From NCBI RefSeq assembly GCF_000307025.1, contig NC_018584.1, positions 744,001 to 808,000 on the forward strand: DNA of 64,000 bases. Reading direction: 5' to 3'. The position numbers and the translations under genes were made by a program. This DNA is from Listeria monocytogenes ATCC 19117. Its GTDB lineage: Bacteria > Bacillota > Bacilli > Lactobacillales > Listeriaceae. The notes beneath the pieces were generated by a model. The model worked only from the letters and a program-made list of their open reading frames with translations, did no database searches and was not told the origin of the DNA. Positions 17,341 to 26,557 of the stretch are shown in pieces (the stretch's first letter is position 1; each line of letters starts with the position of its first letter).

Positions 17341-18749
17341 AAAATGTGCGGAAACTTGGACTGATGACAATTTTATTTTGGCTGTGTTTTTCGGTTCAAG
17401 CATTTGCAGCAGATCCTGAACCCCCGATAATATCGCTTGAAGGCGAACAGCATGTTTTTACATCTGGTGAAGTGATTTCGTTTCATATTGAAAATGCGGC
17501 TGACTTGAAAATTATTCTGGTGAATGAACATGGGCAGAGAAAGCTTCTAGACGAGGAAACGTATACGGTGACGGATTGGGATTTGGATGGGAGTTACCAA
17601 GCTGAATTTTATCAAGCAGATGTGCCGAAACCATTTGTTACTGTGGAAGATTTATTTGAAGTGAAACAGCTTGAGGACGTTGCGAAAGATGAGACGGCGC
17701 CGAGTTTGAAAACGATAGAAATTACGCACGATGAAGATGTCTTGTTAACGAGCGTGCTACGTGTATCAGCTGATTTAGATGACGCGGAATCTGGCGTGAA
17801 ACAAGCGACTTTAGTTGTTCATAGCGAATCGAATGAATCAGAAATCGAACTCATTCGCAACAACTATACAGGGAAGTTTGCTGCAGAAATACCTTTAGAA
17901 AAATTCCAACTGGGTGAAAAAATCACTTTTCAACTGCAACTAGTTGATTTTGCCGAGAATGAAATCACAGTAGACTTAGAAAACACTGTCCAACTATATC
18001 AACCAAAAGCACCCCTTTTAAGTTACGACGGTAATGACATCACGAACGTGCAGAAAAAAATCGGCCAAGTCGGCAAGCAAATCGAGCTAACTCTCGACAA
18101 ATATACAACTGAATTTCCAGAACTAGAAACAGAGACCGGCAAAATAATCCCACTAAAATGGCAAAAAACGGCAACTGAATGGAAGGGAAGTCTAACTTTA
18201 CCGAGCGAATTATCCGGTGAAATCATTCATATTCAAGGAATGGATCAACACCTGCTCGTTCGCGCCACTAGTGAACCTTTTGGCGAGGTTCAGTTAGTCA
18301 ACAATGCCATTTTAACAGGAACCATTCTTTCGGATTTCACACTTATTTCAAATCTTTATATTGAAGTAAACGGTCAAAAATTTTCCGTCGAACGAGCGGG
18401 CAACCGTTTCACAAGTGCAGAAATAACCACCACAGGCAAAATAGTGCTCCACTGGACAGACTGGGACGGTCAAATTTATTCCAAGCAAATGAATCAAGAA
18501 ATCAAGCCTGTAATCGCAATGCCAGGTAAAGAAATAATCGCACCACCACCAGTAATACCGAACGAAAAAACGCAGATACTAACATCACCAGCTCCTAAGC
18601 CATCTGTTGAGGCACATGAAAATACCCCCAAAAAGCAGGTGAAAAAGGAAACCTCAACTAAAGACAACTCAAGCAGTATCCCGTTTTGGATTCCGGCGCT
18701 CATGATTATTGGCGTTATTATTTTTTCGGGTAATAGAGCAATGAAATAA
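17337..18749 (+). CDS. Secreted, membrane-anchored protein of unknown function
   Basis: A 470-residue protein starting with GTG that overlaps the fliY stop (GTGA). It has a clear signal peptide (hydrophobic 8-22, cleavage after QAFA near residue 24), repetitive beta-rich Ig-like extracellular segments, a Pro/Thr/Lys linker (about 395-445) and a C-terminal membrane helix (FWIPALMIIGVIIF) with a very short basic tail. There is no LPXTG, so it should remain membrane-tethered. A secreted structural protein within a flagellar operon is unusual. Known as lmo0701. Confidence 0.75.
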   Translation: MKNVRKLGLMTILFWLCFSVQAFAADPEPPIISLEGEQHVFTSGEVISFHIENAADLKIILVNEHGQRKLLDEETYTVTDWDLDGSYQAEFYQADVPKPFVTVEDLFEVKQLEDVAKDETAPSLKTIEITHDEDVLLTSVLRVSADLDDAESGVKQATLVVHSESNESEIELIRNNYTGKFAAEIPLEKFQLGEKITFQLQLVDFAENEITVDLENTVQLYQPKAPLLSYDGNDITNVQKKIGQVGKQIELTLDKYTTEFPELETETGKIIPLKWQKTATEWKGSLTLPSELSGEIIHIQGMDQHLLVRATSEPFGEVQLVNNAILTGTILSDFTLISNLYIEVNGQKFSVERAGNRFTSAEITTTGKIVLHWTDWDGQIYSKQMNQEIKPVIAMPGKEIIAPPPVIPNEKTQILTSPAPKPSVEAHENTPKKQVKKETSTKDNSSSIPFWIPALMIIGVIIFSGNRAMK

Positions 18750-18771
18750 AAGCAGAAGTGAGGTGGACGGA

Positions 18772-19938
18772 ATGAAAATAGATGGCATTCAAGAATCTGC
18801 AGAAAATCGTAATCAACTAGAACGGGAACTCATTAAACAAAATCCAGTTGTAAAAGAAGGTACGATAAAAGCACAAATGAATACAGAAGTAGCCGTACCG
18901 AAAACACCGCCAGTATCATTCTCTTTTAAAGAATTAAGCAGCTTACAACTAAACGGAACAAGCGCAGCAAGTTTAGAATTATATATGAAATTAATGATGA
19001 ACAATGCTAAAAAAGCGAATGATTTAATCTTTTACGTGATGCGGGCGGGAATCAAAAATCCAACTGATTCTACTAAATGGCAAACAGTCAGAAGCGAGAT
19101 TAGTAGCCAATTAAGTACAATTCTAATGAAACAACATAATTTTGAAGCGTACTTTTCTGAAAATCCCGCGAATCAAAAATTATTTTTAGCCAATCAAAAA
19201 ATTATGAACGAAATATCCTTTTTGCTAAAAATGTTGCCAACCTTAACTTTTGAAACAACAGGAAAATACGACTTCTTGCGCATGATGCAAATAGCTTCTG
19301 GCAATATGGAGACTGGAATCCAAATGATGCGCGAATTCCAGGGGCATATCGAACATGCGACAAGACTAGACCCGATTGTTGACGCCAGACAAGAAACGAA
19401 CTGGATGATTAAAGTGTTACGCGAATTTGGCAATATGTTCCAATCGCGCCACTTATTACCATATGAATTACAGGCAGAAAACATCAATATTTGGAAGTTG
19501 GGTAGCGAATACTTAAAACTAATGAACCAACTTTTACCGCAAATTGGCGCATTTCCAAATGGGAATATCAAAATTTTTCACCAACAAGCGACCAAGCCAT
19601 TAACGGAACTTTTCCAAGAACTGCAACGCTTGGCAGACGGACAAATGACGCAAGGTGGGATCGCCGTTATTTTAGACCGGATGCAAGGCCAACTTACACG
19701 ACTTGCACAACTGTTTCAAAAAATGGAAATCGAAGCAGGTTTCACCGATACAGAACGAATTTTAGGTAGTGTGGACGCCGAATTCGCGAGTGATATGACA
19801 AAAATGATGCTACTCGCACAACAAGAAATGTCATTTTTTGATTTATTAGTAAAAGATTTCCGAAGTGTTTCTAAACAACCAATATTTTTCATGATAGTTG
19901 CTATATTTATTATTTTATTATTAATTATTTTATTTTAA
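18772..19938 (+). CDS. Tail-anchored hypothetical protein of the flagellar operon
   Basis: A 388-residue protein. I choose ATG 18772 since the upstream GTG at 18763 lies in the AGGTGG ribosome site. The body is mostly helical, rich in Met/Gln/Leu, without a signal peptide; the last 20 residues are a membrane helix (FFMIVAIFIILLLIILF) ending at the stop, so the protein is predicted to be cytoplasmic and tail-anchored. The 3' end overlaps the MogR-type box and promoter of the next unit. No family recognised; known as lmo0702. Confidence 0.72.
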   Translation: MKIDGIQESAENRNQLERELIKQNPVVKEGTIKAQMNTEVAVPKTPPVSFSFKELSSLQLNGTSAASLELYMKLMMNNAKKANDLIFYVMRAGIKNPTDSTKWQTVRSEISSQLSTILMKQHNFEAYFSENPANQKLFLANQKIMNEISFLLKMLPTLTFETTGKYDFLRMMQIASGNMETGIQMMREFQGHIEHATRLDPIVDARQETNWMIKVLREFGNMFQSRHLLPYELQAENINIWKLGSEYLKLMNQLLPQIGAFPNGNIKIFHQQATKPLTELFQELQRLADGQMTQGGIAVILDRMQGQLTRLAQLFQKMEIEAGFTDTERILGSVDAEFASDMTKMMLLAQQEMSFFDLLVKDFRSVSKQPIFFMIVAIFIILLLIILF

Positions 19939-19990
19939 AAAAGATATTTTTTGAAAAAATATATACTTTTTCAGGTTGTTTCAGTATAAT
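19928..19990 (+). promoter_or_regulatory. MogR-type boxes and promoter before the flgK-fliI unit
   Basis: An exact TTTT-W5-AAAA box at 19928-19940 (overlapping the end of the previous gene) and a near-exact one with a central G at 19947-19959, then a consensus TATAAT at 19985-19990. The -35 is weak (around 19962-19967). This is an internal promoter for the long downstream operon. Confidence 0.65.
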
Positions 19991-20044
19991 TAAATAGAAA
20001 AATAAGGTTTAGAAAGCGAAAATGAGTTTTTCGGGGGAAAAAGG

Positions 20045-20509
20045 ATGAATAATGTTTCAATTGGCCAAATTTCGCAGTCCAAACAGACGAATGTAGTTAG
20101 GGGAATGCAAGAATTAAATCAAACACAACAGCTTTATTTTGAACAAATGAAGGCAAATGGCAAGAAACAAACTCCTTCCCTGACTGAAATTAACGAACTA
20201 ATCACGAATGTCACAGATAAAAAGTCACTCGTTGAAATGGATATGACGGTAGATAATGTTTTGAGCTATAAAAAAGCAGTCCAAACATTTTTGAATTTTT
20301 ATGTGAATAATGTGATGGATTACGACAATATCGAAAGCCGTCATCCAAAATACGGGTTTTCGCAAAAAATGACGATTTTAAAGCAAGTAGAAAAACAAAC
20401 CAATGAACTCGATGATGTAATGAATTTAATTGATACAAAAACTGGACATTTAGACATGCTAAACCGTATTGGTGAGATTACTGGCATGATTCTCGATGTC
20501 GTATTGTAG
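20045..20509 (+). CDS. YaaR/DUF327-family protein
   Basis: A 154-residue helical protein resembling the YaaR (DUF327) family of Bacilli: a variable N-terminus, then YKKAVQTFLNFYVNNVMDY and the family-like ending DMLNRIGEITGMILDVVL. The function of the family is not known. It is the first gene after the internal MogR-type promoter and precedes the FlgN-like gene, suggesting a link to flagellar assembly. Confidence 0.75.
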   Translation: MNNVSIGQISQSKQTNVVRGMQELNQTQQLYFEQMKANGKKQTPSLTEINELITNVTDKKSLVEMDMTVDNVLSYKKAVQTFLNFYVNNVMDYDNIESRHPKYGFSQKMTILKQVEKQTNELDDVMNLIDTKTGHLDMLNRIGEITGMILDVVL

Positions 20510-20518
20510 GTGATGGGA

Positions 20519-20947
20519 ATGCAAAACGAATTAATCAATCAATTAGAAATTTTAATCGAAAAAAATGTCAAAGCGACCGATGCAGCAATTTTACTCGGAA
20601 AATTAGTGCAAGAAGAGAACTGGATTGAAGCAGAAGAACGCCAACTAGGGCTACAGCGCGAACTTGCCGCTTTGCAAAACGAATATCAAGCTTTAAAAAC
20701 AATCATTGGCGAAGATAATACGCTTAGAACGCTCCAAAATACTTGGACACCTGCGGAAAATGCCATTATAGATGAACGGAAAAAAATGCTACTTGAAAAA
20801 GAAAACCTTTTACGAGTAAGTGTTACGGAAAACCAAATTAGAACAGAAATGCAATTGGCTTTTTCGGAACATATGGTGGATGTTATTACGGGACATCACG
20901 CGGAAACACAAGCAGAAAATAATATGATGATAAACGAGACTTTTTAA
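20519..20947 (+). CDS. FlgN-like export chaperone for hook-filament junction proteins
   Basis: About 142 residues if read from ATG 20519; in-frame GTG 20510 and ATG 20513 are also possible, but the AGGTG ribosome site (20508-20512) fits 20519 best. It is an all-helical coiled-coil protein (WIEAEERQLGLQRELAALQNE) of FlgN size placed immediately upstream of flgK, as FlgN is in Bacillus. No diagnostic motif, so FlgN is inference from shape and position. Confidence 0.68.
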   Translation: MQNELINQLEILIEKNVKATDAAILLGKLVQEENWIEAEERQLGLQRELAALQNEYQALKTIIGEDNTLRTLQNTWTPAENAIIDERKKMLLEKENLLRVSVTENQIRTEMQLAFSEHMVDVITGHHAETQAENNMMINETF

Positions 20948-20966
20948 GTAAACGGAGGGATTTTTT

Positions 20967-22487
20967 GTGCGTTTAAGTGATTTTAATACGTCATTATCGG
21001 GCATGTCAGCGGCGCAAATCGCTAATATGGTCGCTCAGCAAAATATTAGTAATATGAATACGCCAGGATACATAAGACAAGCTGTGGATCAGACGGCGGT
21101 TTACGGTGACGGTGGTCTGCTTGGTGGGAAACAAACAGGCTACGGAGTCAAAGTGACAGACATTAAACGTCTAACAAATACAGCACTTACGACACAATAC
21201 AATAATCAAATCGCCAAACAATCCGCTTCGTTATATCAAAGTGGGGCGCTCGGTCAAGCACTTAATTTATTTGGTACTCCAGGGAAAAATACACCAAGTG
21301 ATAATTTAGATAATTTCTTCACCGCTTGGGCAGCATTAGCGAAAAATCCTGACCAAGCAACGAATACAACGGCACTTTTATCCAGTATGTCGATTTTTAC
21401 GGATCAATTAAACCAACTTCATTCGGGCTTAAAAGAATTAGAAACAACCATTGCAGCAGATACAGATGCCGCGATTCAAGACTTAAATTCATTAATTAAA
21501 AAATTAGGCAGTATCAATAAAGCAATCGGAAATGCAGGCTCCAACCCACCGAACGATTTGCTGAACCAACGCGATCAACTACTTAGTACGATGGCTGGCT
21601 ATGCTGGGATTTCCGTGAGCGCCCATCCGAATAATCCAGATGTGTACGATGTGACAATTGGCGGACGTCTTGTTGTCCAAGGTGATGAAACGACCGAAAT
21701 CACATCAACGCGAACCGCGACTGGCTTTGAATTTTCCGTAGACGGTCAAAAACTCAACATGCCAGAAGGTTCCATCATCGCTTCCGTTCGTGTTAACCAA
21801 AATGAAATTAAATCGTACCAAGAAAAAATCGAAACTTTTTCGAACAGCCTAGCAAAAGCATTAGATGATATTCAAGTCAAAAACGTCAATAAAACAATGG
21901 ACGATTTGCAAAAAATCAATGATGCGCTCAAAGCGAATCCGAACGACGAAAAACTACTGAGCAATCGCGATGAACTTTTGCGTCTATTAGAAAAATTCCC
22001 TGGTGTGACTCGTTCTGGTGATACGCTGACGATTGGCGGAGTTGACCACGCGATTGACACGCTTGGCACGAGTACATATGTAACCGATGTGAATGATTTT
22101 TCCATTCCAATTTTCACCCAAAGCTCTGGCAAATGGATCCTGAATCCTGCAATCACAAGTAACGCTGATAACAAGCCGTTTCTAGGAGTTATCGCGGCGG
22201 ATATCGCTTCCTTGAAAACAGACAAAAACATTCAAGGAACAACTTTCCCGAGTTTCATGGACGGAATCATTACCGAAGTGGCGACGGACGCTAGTAAAAG
22301 TAGCGCAACTTCTACGGCAGACACGCAAGCTTTAAATTCCCTTTCTGAATCAAAATCATCTCTTGAAGGAGTTAATATTGACGAGGAAATGACAAATATC
22401 ATGCAATACCAAAGTTATTATGTGGCCAATACGAAAGCCATGAACACAGTGAACGATATGATGAAAGCTCTCTTAGCCATGTTATAA
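20967..22487 (+). CDS. flgK: FlgK, hook-filament junction protein 1
   Basis: A 506-residue junction protein from GTG 20967 behind GGAGGG. N-terminal motif QQNISNMNTPGYIRQAV (about 25-41), the mid-protein IGNAGSNPPNDLLNQRDQL region typical of FlgK, and C-terminal EGVNIDEEMTNIMQYQSYYVANTKAMNTVNDM. Exported by the type III apparatus before filament growth. Confidence 0.95.
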   Translation: MRLSDFNTSLSGMSAAQIANMVAQQNISNMNTPGYIRQAVDQTAVYGDGGLLGGKQTGYGVKVTDIKRLTNTALTTQYNNQIAKQSASLYQSGALGQALNLFGTPGKNTPSDNLDNFFTAWAALAKNPDQATNTTALLSSMSIFTDQLNQLHSGLKELETTIAADTDAAIQDLNSLIKKLGSINKAIGNAGSNPPNDLLNQRDQLLSTMAGYAGISVSAHPNNPDVYDVTIGGRLVVQGDETTEITSTRTATGFEFSVDGQKLNMPEGSIIASVRVNQNEIKSYQEKIETFSNSLAKALDDIQVKNVNKTMDDLQKINDALKANPNDEKLLSNRDELLRLLEKFPGVTRSGDTLTIGGVDHAIDTLGTSTYVTDVNDFSIPIFTQSSGKWILNPAITSNADNKPFLGVIAADIASLKTDKNIQGTTFPSFMDGIITEVATDASKSSATSTADTQALNSLSESKSSLEGVNIDEEMTNIMQYQSYYVANTKAMNTVNDMMKALLAML

Positions 22488-22498
22488 GGAGGAAAATA

Positions 22499-23374
22499 AT
22501 GCGAATTTCAACGAATCAACAAGCAAATTCAATAATTAATCAGCTGAATAATGTCTCAGGAAACCTTGCAAAATACCAATTACAAGTATCTTCTGGGAAA
22601 AAGTATGAATCGATGAGCGAAAATCCTGGTGCAACAGCGCAAATTTTATCCTATAATCATGTGCTTAGTCAGCTAAATCGCGAAAAAACGGACGTAACCG
22701 AAGCAAAATCATTATTAAATACGGCTGAAACATCCCTTTCATCCATGTCTACATCGATGAACCGGGTAAATGCTTTAGTCTTGCAAGCGATTAACGGCAC
22801 GAGCGATAAAGACAATATGTCGCAATCAGCCGAAGAAATCAAAGGTTTACTGGATGTTCTTATTTCTGTCGCTAACTCAGAAGACGATGGCAGATATGTT
22901 TTTAGTGGTTCTAGCACGAGCGTGAAGCCATTTACAACAGATAAAACCACTGGAGAAATCATCTATAACGGAACAACAGAAAATAAAAAATTCCGCGTAA
23001 CGGACACATTAGAAGTAGAAGTTTTCCATGATGGTAGTGCGATGACGGATGTGTTTAACAACATTCAAAAAATCGTTGACGCAATGAAAACTGGCGATAA
23101 GGATGCTTTGTCTGCCTTGCAAGAAACAAACAGCAAGAATATTGAAATCATCACCAATTCGATGACAAATATCGGCGGACAGAAAAACGGTGTAGCAGCC
23201 TATGATAACGTACTTTCTAGCAAAATTGTCGACTTTTCCGAACGTAAATCCAATGTCGAAGAAGTCAATATGCCAGAAGCTGTAAGTAATCTAAATAAAA
23301 CATCGATTGCATACCAAGCCGCACTACAATCCAGTGTGATGGTACAAAAATTAAGCATTCTAAATTATATGTGA
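22499..23374 (+). CDS. flgL: FlgL, hook-filament junction protein 3
   Basis: A 291-residue flagellin-like protein. N-terminal MRISTNQQANSIINQLNN and YQLQVSSGKKYESMSENP correspond to the flagellin D0/D1 signature; the C-terminus (NKTSIAYQAALQSSVMVQKLSILNYM) matches FlgL. It follows flgK by 11 bases with a strong GGAGG. Confidence 0.95.
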   Translation: MRISTNQQANSIINQLNNVSGNLAKYQLQVSSGKKYESMSENPGATAQILSYNHVLSQLNREKTDVTEAKSLLNTAETSLSSMSTSMNRVNALVLQAINGTSDKDNMSQSAEEIKGLLDVLISVANSEDDGRYVFSGSSTSVKPFTTDKTTGEIIYNGTTENKKFRVTDTLEVEVFHDGSAMTDVFNNIQKIVDAMKTGDKDALSALQETNSKNIEIITNSMTNIGGQKNGVAAYDNVLSSKIVDFSERKSNVEEVNMPEAVSNLNKTSIAYQAALQSSVMVQKLSILNYM

Positions 23375-23385
23375 GGTGAGACCAA

Positions 23386-24675
23386 GTGGGAAGTTCGATT
23401 GCAAGCAGTTTAATGGACCCAACGCAATACTATTCGCAATTTATCAGTCTTCAAAAAGCTAGTTTGGAAAAAGCGAAAACGCCTTATCAAAACCAAATTT
23501 CCAGCTACCAATCACGGATTGATCTTTATGCTAGTTTGAAAAATGCTTTATCTGAGTCGCTGAAAACGATGAGCTCTTTCACGACTTATGAAAGTAAAAC
23601 CAAACTCGCGACTTCATCCAACGAAACGAGTTTTACTGTTTCATCAACGAGCAGTTCCGTCAACGGCAGTTATTCTATCGAAGTCCAAAACTTGGCGACC
23701 GCAGACACTTACAATAAAGCAGTACCTGATATTGAGGCAAAAATCGGTGTAAGCGGGACAATCAAAATCAATGGCAAAGAAATTAAAGTTGATGCAGATA
23801 GCTCAATGAAAAATGTGATGAACTCCATCAATAGCGCCGGAGCTAAGGTGAATATCTACACGCTAGGCGAAAACATGGTCGTAACTTCTTCAACAACCGG
23901 TGTCGAAAACAGTATTAAATTTGAAGGCGATTCGGCTGTTCTCGATGCACTTGGATTAGTACAAAATTCCCCAGACCATTTAGCTGCAGAGGACGCCAAA
24001 CTCAGAATCAACGGAGCGACCGTTACAAGTGCAACAAACAAGGTAACCAACTACATCCCAGGCGTGACCATCAACCTCAAAAAAGAAACAACTGGCGCTG
24101 AAAAATTAACCATCCAAGACCAAAGCGATGAAAAAGCAGCCAGCATGATCACCAGTTTTGTAAATACATACAATGCACTAACAAGCACAATGAAAACCTA
24201 CACGGGAAAAGGAACCATTTTACAAGCATCTGCTGCCGACCTCGAAGCAAATCGCGCCCTAAACAACGTATTCCAACATAAAAAAGATGGGAATACATTA
24301 TTCGATTTTGGAATAAGTGTCGACAAAGAAGGCGTTTTAAAAGTCGATGAAACTGCAATGAAAAAAATGGTAGCTGAAGACCCAACCGCCGTCGAAAGAT
24401 TTTTCTTTGGCATTGGTGGAATTGGCGATGAACTGTATCAATCTTTGAACAAAACATTTGGCTCGACAGGCTTTATCAGTGATGAAACGACCTCGATGAC
24501 GAATGAAATCAATAAATTAAACCTCAAGTTAACCGATATTACTAGCCGAAATGACACGTTATTAACGAATATTACGGATCAATACAACAAATGGCTTGAA
24601 ATGATGCAAGCTATGCAAAGCGACGCCATGACGCTAGATGCCCTCATCGATGGCATGAACAGTTCTAATAAATAA
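23386..24675 (+). CDS. fliD: FliD, flagellar filament cap
   Basis: A 429-residue capping protein (HAP2) from GTG 23386. Features: N-terminal coiled region (LEKAKTPYQNQISSYQSRID), the family motif GSYSIEVQNLATADTYN, and the C-terminal coiled coil (LTDITSRNDTLLTNITDQYNKW). It precedes fliS as in other Bacilli. Confidence 0.95.
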   Translation: MGSSIASSLMDPTQYYSQFISLQKASLEKAKTPYQNQISSYQSRIDLYASLKNALSESLKTMSSFTTYESKTKLATSSNETSFTVSSTSSSVNGSYSIEVQNLATADTYNKAVPDIEAKIGVSGTIKINGKEIKVDADSSMKNVMNSINSAGAKVNIYTLGENMVVTSSTTGVENSIKFEGDSAVLDALGLVQNSPDHLAAEDAKLRINGATVTSATNKVTNYIPGVTINLKKETTGAEKLTIQDQSDEKAASMITSFVNTYNALTSTMKTYTGKGTILQASAADLEANRALNNVFQHKKDGNTLFDFGISVDKEGVLKVDETAMKKMVAEDPTAVERFFFGIGGIGDELYQSLNKTFGSTGFISDETTSMTNEINKLNLKLTDITSRNDTLLTNITDQYNKWLEMMQAMQSDAMTLDALIDGMNSSNK

Positions 24676-24693
24676 AAATGGTAGGTGAAAAAA

Positions 24694-25080
24694 ATGCAAG
24701 CTTGGAAACGATACACGCAAAATGAATTAAATACGAGCAACCCCATTAAAAACACCATTTATATATACGAACGTTGTATTATTGAATTTAAAAAATTGGA
24801 CAAAGCACTCGAACAACTACATTTTTCCGAAGCCGATCTTATTCTTGATAAAATGGAAAAAATCTTTGAAGAATTAAAATTACAATTAAATCCAGAAGCC
24901 GGGCAAGAACTTTACGATAACATTTTCGGCTTATATGAATGGATTTCTGAACAAATTCGCCAAATGCAACTACTAAAACAACCCGTTAATATTGATACTA
25001 TCATTCATGTTATCACGCAGCTTAAAGAAGGCTACGAGGGAGTGATGAAACATGAATCAAGCAAAGACACATTTGGTTGA
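24694..25080 (+). CDS. fliS: FliS, flagellin export chaperone
   Basis: A 128-residue chaperone that prevents flagellin polymerisation before export. Start at ATG 24694 (MQAWKRYTQNELNTSNP); the in-frame GTG at 24685 is part of AGGTG. The YTQNELNTSNP and LILDKMEKIFEELKLQLNPE regions are typical. It overlaps the next gene by 29 bases. Confidence 0.93.
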   Translation: MQAWKRYTQNELNTSNPIKNTIYIYERCIIEFKKLDKALEQLHFSEADLILDKMEKIFEELKLQLNPEAGQELYDNIFGLYEWISEQIRQMQLLKQPVNIDTIIHVITQLKEGYEGVMKHESSKDTFG

Positions 25081-25333
25081 GTTAAAAGCACTGTTTCACT
25101 CGACGGGGCAATTAAACGTTAGCCTCGAAGAATACCAAGCAAAACTAAATGAACTACTAAAAAGCACCGAACATTTACCAAAAGATACAAAAGAAGCCAT
25201 TTTAAAAGAAACAAGGGAAGTTATAAATAAAGGTATTCTTTTCACCCAAAAACAATTAGAATCCACTGAAAATGCCTTTTCTGAAAATAAAAGTCGCAAT
25301 GCTGCTAACTTGAATTATGCGAAATTTTTCTAA
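25052..25333 (+). CDS. Small helical protein after fliS, FliT-like position
   Basis: A 93-residue protein starting inside fliS (29-base overlap, ribosome site GAGGGAG), implying coupled translation. All-helical and charged (NVSLEEYQAKLNELLKS; LKETREVINKGILFTQKQ). FliT, the chaperone of FliD, has this size, place and character, but I see no decisive motif. Known as lmo0709. Confidence 0.65.
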   Translation: MNQAKTHLVELKALFHSTGQLNVSLEEYQAKLNELLKSTEHLPKDTKEAILKETREVINKGILFTQKQLESTENAFSENKSRNAANLNYAKFF

Positions 25334-25353
25334 AAGAAAGAAGGAAATGACAA

Positions 25354-25755
25354 GTGGAAAATTATACCACGCATATTGGCAACTACTTGAATTATCTTCA
25401 AACAGCCAACCAAGTAGTTTCAAATAATATCGCCAATGCCAATACGCCCAATTTTAAAGCAAGTGAAGCGAGTTTTGAGGAATCATTTGGCTCAAGTTTG
25501 CGCGCATCTGGTCAGAATAGCATCGAGTCGGCCGGCAACCTAACGAAAACAAACACAAAACATTTAGCTGGAACCGATATAGACGAAACAAATGCAAAAG
25601 TAACGACCAAGAGCGGCTCCATCAACGAAGACGGCAACAATGTCAACGTCACTTCTGAAATGATTAGCTTAACAAAAAATAACCAAATGTACGCGCTCGC
25701 TATCAGTGCACTCAACTATAATTCATCCATCAACACAGCAGCCCGTGGAAAGTAA
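25354..25755 (+). CDS. flgB: FlgB, proximal rod protein
   Basis: A 133-residue rod protein from GTG 25354. The rod motif VSNNIANANTPNFKASEASF (about 22-41) and the C-terminal SEMISLTKNNQMYALAISAL are canonical. First of the flgB-flgC-fliE set. Confidence 0.95.
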   Translation: MENYTTHIGNYLNYLQTANQVVSNNIANANTPNFKASEASFEESFGSSLRASGQNSIESAGNLTKTNTKHLAGTDIDETNAKVTTKSGSINEDGNNVNVTSEMISLTKNNQMYALAISALNYNSSINTAARGK

Positions 25756-25766
25756 GGTGATAAACC

Positions 25767-26177
25767 ATGTTTGAAGGAATAAACACAAGTGGCTCCGCGT
25801 TAAATGCTGCGAAACAATGGATGGAAGTAAGCTCCAATAATATCGCGAACGCCGATTCAAGCGCCGCACCTGGCGAGACACCTTTCCTTAGAAAACGCGT
25901 CGTATTATCCGAAATCACACCATTTGAAACAGCTCTAACTGGAACAAAAGGTGTTAAAGTAAGCGAAATATCGAGCGACACAGGAAGCGTCAAACGTGTC
26001 TATGATCCAACTCATCCTAACGCAAATGAAGCAGGTTACGTCAACTACGCAAATGTAGATATGACAGCCGAAATGACCAATTTAATGGTCGGGCAAAAAA
26101 TGTACGCGGCAAACACTTCCGCCTTACAAGCAAATGAAAAAATGATGGAAAAAGATTTAGAAATTGGCAAAGTATAA
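25767..26177 (+). CDS. flgC: FlgC, proximal rod protein
   Basis: A 136-residue rod protein: SGSALNAAKQWMEVSSNNIANADS at the N-terminus, the family-typical DPTHPNANEAGYVNYANVD, and the C-terminal EMTNLMVGQKMYAANTSAL. Follows flgB by 11 bases. Confidence 0.95.
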   Translation: MFEGINTSGSALNAAKQWMEVSSNNIANADSSAAPGETPFLRKRVVLSEITPFETALTGTKGVKVSEISSDTGSVKRVYDPTHPNANEAGYVNYANVDMTAEMTNLMVGQKMYAANTSALQANEKMMEKDLEIGKV

Positions 26178-26193
26178 AGGAGTGTTTTAAGAA

Positions 26194-26490
26194 ATGGCAA
26201 TTGAAAGTATTAATGCAGCAAGTGTCTTACCTAAAGTAACGCTTGGTGAAACCGCGAAAACAGACAATGCGACAGGTGCCGGAAATACCTTCACGCAAAT
26301 GCTGGATAGTATGAGTGATACACAATCAAACGCGCAAACTTCCGTATCGAACCTTTTAACAACAGGCGAAGGAAATGCGAGTGATGTACTCATTCAAATG
26401 AAAAAAGCAGAATCAGAAATGAAAACTGCTGCGGTCATTCGTGATAATGTAATCGAAAGCTACAAACAGCTTTTAAATATGCAAGTGTAG
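26194..26490 (+). CDS. fliE: FliE, rod / MS-ring junction protein
   Basis: A 98-residue basal-body protein joining the MS ring to the rod. The family's C-terminal signature is present (DVLIQMKKAESEMKTAAVIRDNVIESYKQLLNMQV). Followed by a 67-base gap without a terminator, then fliF. Confidence 0.93.
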   Translation: MAIESINAASVLPKVTLGETAKTDNATGAGNTFTQMLDSMSDTQSNAQTSVSNLLTTGEGNASDVLIQMKKAESEMKTAAVIRDNVIESYKQLLNMQV

Positions 26491-26557
26491 CGGTTAGACT
26501 AGTCGGGGGAGTTTTAGTCAATCGTCCACACGAGAAAAATGGAGCGAAGTTTTTAAG

